Assembly: GCF_011320225.1 (NCBI RefSeq)
Contig: NZ_JAAOEN010000025.1
Span: 1 to 34,129, forward strand
Length of the DNA stretch: 34,129 nt
Origin: Phytoactinopolyspora limicola
GTDB lineage: Bacteria; Actinomycetota; Actinomycetes; Jiangellales; Jiangellaceae
Direction of reading: 5' to 3'
Part shown: piece by piece, positions 31,124 through 34,129 of the stretch
How positions within the stretch are numbered: the first letter of the stretch is position 1
Layout of the letters: every line of letters starts with the position of its first letter
Made by a program: the position numbers and the translations under genes
The notes under the pieces: generated by a model
What the model was told of the DNA's origin: nothing
The model's input: the letters and a program-made list of their open reading frames with translations, nothing else
The model's database searches: none

Positions 31124-34036
31124 ATGGCTCGCCTGTCCCTGTCTCGCCGGACCGCCGGCGTCCTCACAGCAGTACTCCTACCCGCTACGTTGCTCATGGC
31201 CACCCTCGCCGTTCCAGGATCGGCCACCGAGCCGAGCACGGAACCGGCGCCCGAATTCACCCCACCCGACGAGTTAGAACACCCCGAGATCGTGTCCATC
31301 ATGGTCGGCGACCGAGCCGAACTCGACGAGCTGGTCGAGACCGGCGTCGACCTCGGCGAAACCGTTGATCACCTCGGCGGCGGCCTACGGGTCGAGGCCA
31401 TCATCACCCCATCGGAGCAGCGCTGGCTCACCACGCTCGGCTTCGATGTCGGAGAACCGCTGCTCACCGAGGACGACTTCGTCGCCCTTCAGGAACAACG
31501 CGACGCCGCGATCGAGGACATCGAGGCAGCAGAGGCGCAAGCCCTGCAGCAAGGCGACGACCTCCGAGTCCAGCGCGCCGTGTGGTTCGAGAACCACGGT
31601 GAGACGTTCATCGAGGTAGAGGTGTGGTCGGCCGCCGGTTCCGGTTCGGCCAGCGTCATCCTGACCGTCAGCCTCGACGCTGGACCCGGAACCGACATCG
31701 GTGACGGCGCCACGTTCAACCTGTCGCGCAACGTCGACGCCGGGCATTACATGTTCCACCGCATCAACGTGCCGCGGCCCGAAAGCACCGTGCCATCACG
31801 GATGCGGGTGACCAGCACCCTCGCCGGTGAGGTGATCGGTGAGGTCGAGGCCGACTTCACCGAGTTCCTCGACGGTGAATATCCGGGTGGTCCGGGCGCG
31901 CCCAAGGACTGGGGCAACCTCGCCACCGGGTTCATCGATCACTACGTGGACGCCACCGAAGCGACCGAGAAGATCGAGTCGTTGGCGGCCGAGTTCCCCG
32001 ATCTGGCCGAGATCATCGAACTACCCCATGAGACCAACGGCTATCGGCGCAAAGCCCAGGCCGTGTTCCAGCCACCACCCCCCTCGTTCGTCATCGACGC
32101 GCCGTCGGCCGCCGCGGGTGAATACGCGGCTGCCGCCTCCGATTTCGGTGGCGTCACCTCGCTGGACGGGGTTGGTGGCGACGTGGTGCTGGTCAGCGAT
32201 GGCAGCGGCAACCCAACCGAAGGGTGCGGGCCGTTGCAGGACTTCGAGCCCGGAGACATCGCCCTGATCGACCGCGGCACATGCCCGTTCGTCGATAAGG
32301 TCCGCAACGCTCAAGCGGCGGGTGCGGCCGCGGCCGTCGTCGCCAACAATGTGCCCGGCGCCCCGTTCGCGATGACGGGTAACGCTCCCGACATCACCAT
32401 CCCGTCGGCGATGATCTCCATGGACGACGGCGCCACGATCAAGGACGGTCTGCCGGCCAGCGGCACACTGTTCCGTCCGAACATCAACCCGCATCGCGTC
32501 GTCGTCGACTCCCTGGCTTGGGGGCACGAGGGCGGCAACGACATCACGGTCGAAATGGCCGACCCGGGCGCCGCCGATCAGCCACTCACCGTTACGGTCG
32601 CCGGGAATGACATCCGAGTCAGTCTGGCCACCAACTCCGCCGGGAAGCTCACCAGCACGGCGGCCGACGTCGTGGCCGAACTGAACGCCGCTGCTGGTCA
32701 CCTGGTCGAGGCGTACACCTTCCGTGGCAACGCCGGCGACGGCGTCGTGCACCCCTGTGTGCCCGATCGATGCTACGGCGACCCCGGCACCACCGAGCTC
32801 AGCGATTTCCTCTCCGCTCCGGACTACGTCTCCCGGGACCCGTTCACCCCGAAGGCGATCCGGATCGGCAAACATCGCGACGGCTCGAAGGTGGGTGTGT
32901 TCCTCTACTCGCAAGAACACGCCAGGGAATGGGTGACGCCGCTGGTCGCCTTGGAGACCACCGAGCGGCTGCTGCGGAACTACCAGTCCAATCCGACCAT
33001 TCGGAGACTGGTCGACAACCTCGACATCTTCATCATCCCGTCGGTGAACCCAGACGGTGCGCATTACTCCATCCACGATTTCGCGCTCCAGCGGCGCAGC
33101 ATGACCAACCACTGCCCAGCAGGCGGTCCGGTCGATCCGCTGGCCCGCAACTCGTGGGGCGTCGATCTCAACCGCAACTTCCGGGTCGGGACCATCGACC
33201 AAGGATTCAGCGGGGCGTCGTCGGTGTGCACGAGCGATGTCTTCGCCGGTCCGGAACCATTGTCCGAGCCAGAGGCGAAGAACGAGATCTGGCTGGTGGA
33301 AGAGAACCCGAATATCCGGTTCGCGATGAACACCCACACCCACGGCGGTTACTTCATGTGGTCGCCGGGCGCGTACCAGCTGCCCAGCCGGGACGGGTTG
33401 GAGCGGCCCAGCTATGGCATCGAGTCCTACTTCTACGAGGCATCCGACGTGATCCTCAACCGGGTCAAGGAACATCGCGGCACGTCCGTGTGGTCCAGCC
33501 GGGTTGGACCGATCAGCGACGTGTTGTACTCGGCGGCCGGAAACTCCGGTGACGACCACTTCTACGAGAGCGACATCTTCGCGTGGAGCTTCGAGGCCGG
33601 TTCGCCGCTGTGGAACGGTAGCCAATGGGTCAGCGTCGGCTTCACTCCGCCGTACGAGGAAGGCCATGAGCAAGCGATGGAGTTCTCGCACGGCTGGCTC
33701 GGCATTCTCGAGGTGGCCGACATGTACAGCCGAGATCGCATCCCACCGCGGTCGACGTTGGAGCCTGGTGCCGGCCGGTACAGCGGGTCGGTCGACCTCA
33801 CGTTCGATCTGAGTGAGCCGGCGGATGTGTACTACACACTCGACGGCAGCCGTCCGACGTTCGACTCCCCGCGGATCGAGTTCTCCGGGCCTCGCCAGGA
33901 GCAGGAGCCGATCACCATCACCGAGACGACGACCATCAAGTGGTTCGCCGTCGACGTGGCCGGCAACACGCAGAACTACTACCGTCCGGACGGTCCTGGC
34001 CGGAACTACCGGCAAGCCAGGATCGTGATCGACTAA
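31124..34036 (+). CDS. Secreted M14-family zinc carboxypeptidase with inserted PA domain
   Basis: The 970-residue protein begins with a signal peptide (likely cut after G-S-A, residue 34). A propeptide-like region follows to about 260. The M14 domain begins near 260-316 and is interrupted by a PA domain (about 325-455, with D-I-A-L-I-D-R-G-T-C-P-F) and a second insert (about 459-542). It resumes with the zinc site H599-A-R-E602-W, V-D-L-N-R-N-F and the third zinc ligand candidate H738 (N-T-H-T-H). The catalytic Glu candidate is in F-A-W-S-F-E-A-G. A chitobiase-C-terminal-like beta domain (about 872-945, with V-Y-Y-T-L-D-G-S-R-P-T) follows. ATG 31124 follows AGGAGGGG. It is divergent from the peptide importer, so it probably trims peptides outside the cell for uptake. 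Confidence 0.92.
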   Translation: MARLSLSRRTAGVLTAVLLPATLLMATLAVPGSATEPSTEPAPEFTPPDELEHPEIVSIMVGDRAELDELVETGVDLGETVDHLGGGLRVEAIITPSEQRWLTTLGFDVGEPLLTEDDFVALQEQRDAAIEDIEAAEAQALQQGDDLRVQRAVWFENHGETFIEVEVWSAAGSGSASVILTVSLDAGPGTDIGDGATFNLSRNVDAGHYMFHRINVPRPESTVPSRMRVTSTLAGEVIGEVEADFTEFLDGEYPGGPGAPKDWGNLATGFIDHYVDATEATEKIESLAAEFPDLAEIIELPHETNGYRRKAQAVFQPPPPSFVIDAPSAAAGEYAAAASDFGGVTSLDGVGGDVVLVSDGSGNPTEGCGPLQDFEPGDIALIDRGTCPFVDKVRNAQAAGAAAAVVANNVPGAPFAMTGNAPDITIPSAMISMDDGATIKDGLPASGTLFRPNINPHRVVVDSLAWGHEGGNDITVEMADPGAADQPLTVTVAGNDIRVSLATNSAGKLTSTAADVVAELNAAAGHLVEAYTFRGNAGDGVVHPCVPDRCYGDPGTTELSDFLSAPDYVSRDPFTPKAIRIGKHRDGSKVGVFLYSQEHAREWVTPLVALETTERLLRNYQSNPTIRRLVDNLDIFIIPSVNPDGAHYSIHDFALQRRSMTNHCPAGGPVDPLARNSWGVDLNRNFRVGTIDQGFSGASSVCTSDVFAGPEPLSEPEAKNEIWLVEENPNIRFAMNTHTHGGYFMWSPGAYQLPSRDGLERPSYGIESYFYEASDVILNRVKEHRGTSVWSSRVGPISDVLYSAAGNSGDDHFYESDIFAWSFEAGSPLWNGSQWVSVGFTPPYEEGHEQAMEFSHGWLGILEVADMYSRDRIPPRSTLEPGAGRYSGSVDLTFDLSEPADVYYTLDGSRPTFDSPRIEFSGPRQEQEPITITETTTIKWFAVDVAGNTQNYYRPDGPGRNYRQARIVID

Positions 34037-34129
34037 CCCCACCCACCCCTCCCCCCGTCCCCCTCCGATGATCATTGGCTTTTTGGGGGCGGCGGGCGGG
34101 CGGGGAAAACCACCAGAGAGGGCGGGGGG
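34037..34129. other. Downstream region with a GATCAT-containing element (partial)
   Basis: After the TAA there is a C-rich tract, then ATGATCAT at 34068-34075 and a CTTTTTGGGGG stretch, then G-rich sequence to the window end. The order (C-rich tract then ATGATCAT) copies the left arm of the 102-bp palindrome at 24672. It may be half of another hairpin cut off by the window edge. No gene is visible. Confidence 0.3.

Noticed and set aside
28726-31368. Very long open frame on the plus strand opposite the peptide-binding lipoprotein
   Set aside because: The minus strand codes for a clear lipoprotein with lipobox and family motifs; the opposite frame is Val/Gly/Asp/Arg-rich without domains, typical of antisense frames in GC-rich genes.
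32021-34075. Long minus-strand frame opposite the carboxypeptidase
   Set aside because: No domain or ribosome site; it mirrors the codon pattern of the real M14 gene on the plus strand.

Overview
The window is high-GC DNA with GTG/TTG starts, many overlapping start/stop codons (ATGA, GTGA) and strong Shine-Dalgarno sequences. Together with the protein families this points to an actinobacterial chromosome. A Jiangella-like soil or plant-associated genus would fit the dipeptide-transport and secreted-peptidase content, but that genus guess is inference only. No tRNA, rRNA or CRISPR array was seen.

Region 1 (1-3400) starts with the last 43 codons of a probable family 3 glycoside hydrolase and a LysR regulator. 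It then becomes a graveyard of mobile DNA: a tyrosine-recombinase-like gene with a stop and a frameshift, an N-terminal scrap of an ArdC-like antirestriction gene, the C-terminal part of a Mu/TniA-type transposase, and its partner TniB/ExeA-type ATPase, which carries a one-base deletion. A perfect 14-bp stem closes this block.

Region 2 (3425-16585) is rich in drug-efflux and regulator modules. They are SMR pump + TetR; MarR next to a DinB-like enzyme; TetR divergent from a DHA2 MFS pump; TetR overlapping a second DHA2 MFS pump; and a NarL-type two-component pair divergent from a drug-type ABC exporter. Palindromes that look like local operators lie beside the first four regulators. Between them are a small SAM methyltransferase, a collapsed methionyl-tRNA synthetase gene (frameshift plus large internal deletion) and an NmrA-like oxidoreductase. 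The convergent end of the NmrA gene and the response regulator holds a four-copy palindrome array that is really a 74-nt tandem duplication.

Region 3 (16602-24700) has metabolic and regulatory genes: a small conserved protein, a two-domain VOC/glyoxalase protein, a PEP-mutase/isocitrate-lyase-family enzyme, a pyruvate-oxidase-like ThDP enzyme, a small unknown protein, a large LuxR (LAL) ATPase-regulator and an O-methyltransferase-like protein.

Region 4 (24745-34036) is a complete dipeptide/oligopeptide ABC importer operon on the minus strand (lipoprotein, two permeases, two ATPases). It is divergent from a large secreted M14 zinc carboxypeptidase with nested domain insertions. Together they make a plausible extracellular peptide-scavenging unit. 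The most striking structure in the window is a perfect 102-bp palindrome at 24672-24773. It encodes the last eight residues of both convergent genes, so the methyltransferase and the importer ATPase end in the same sequence, PSPPRLSP.
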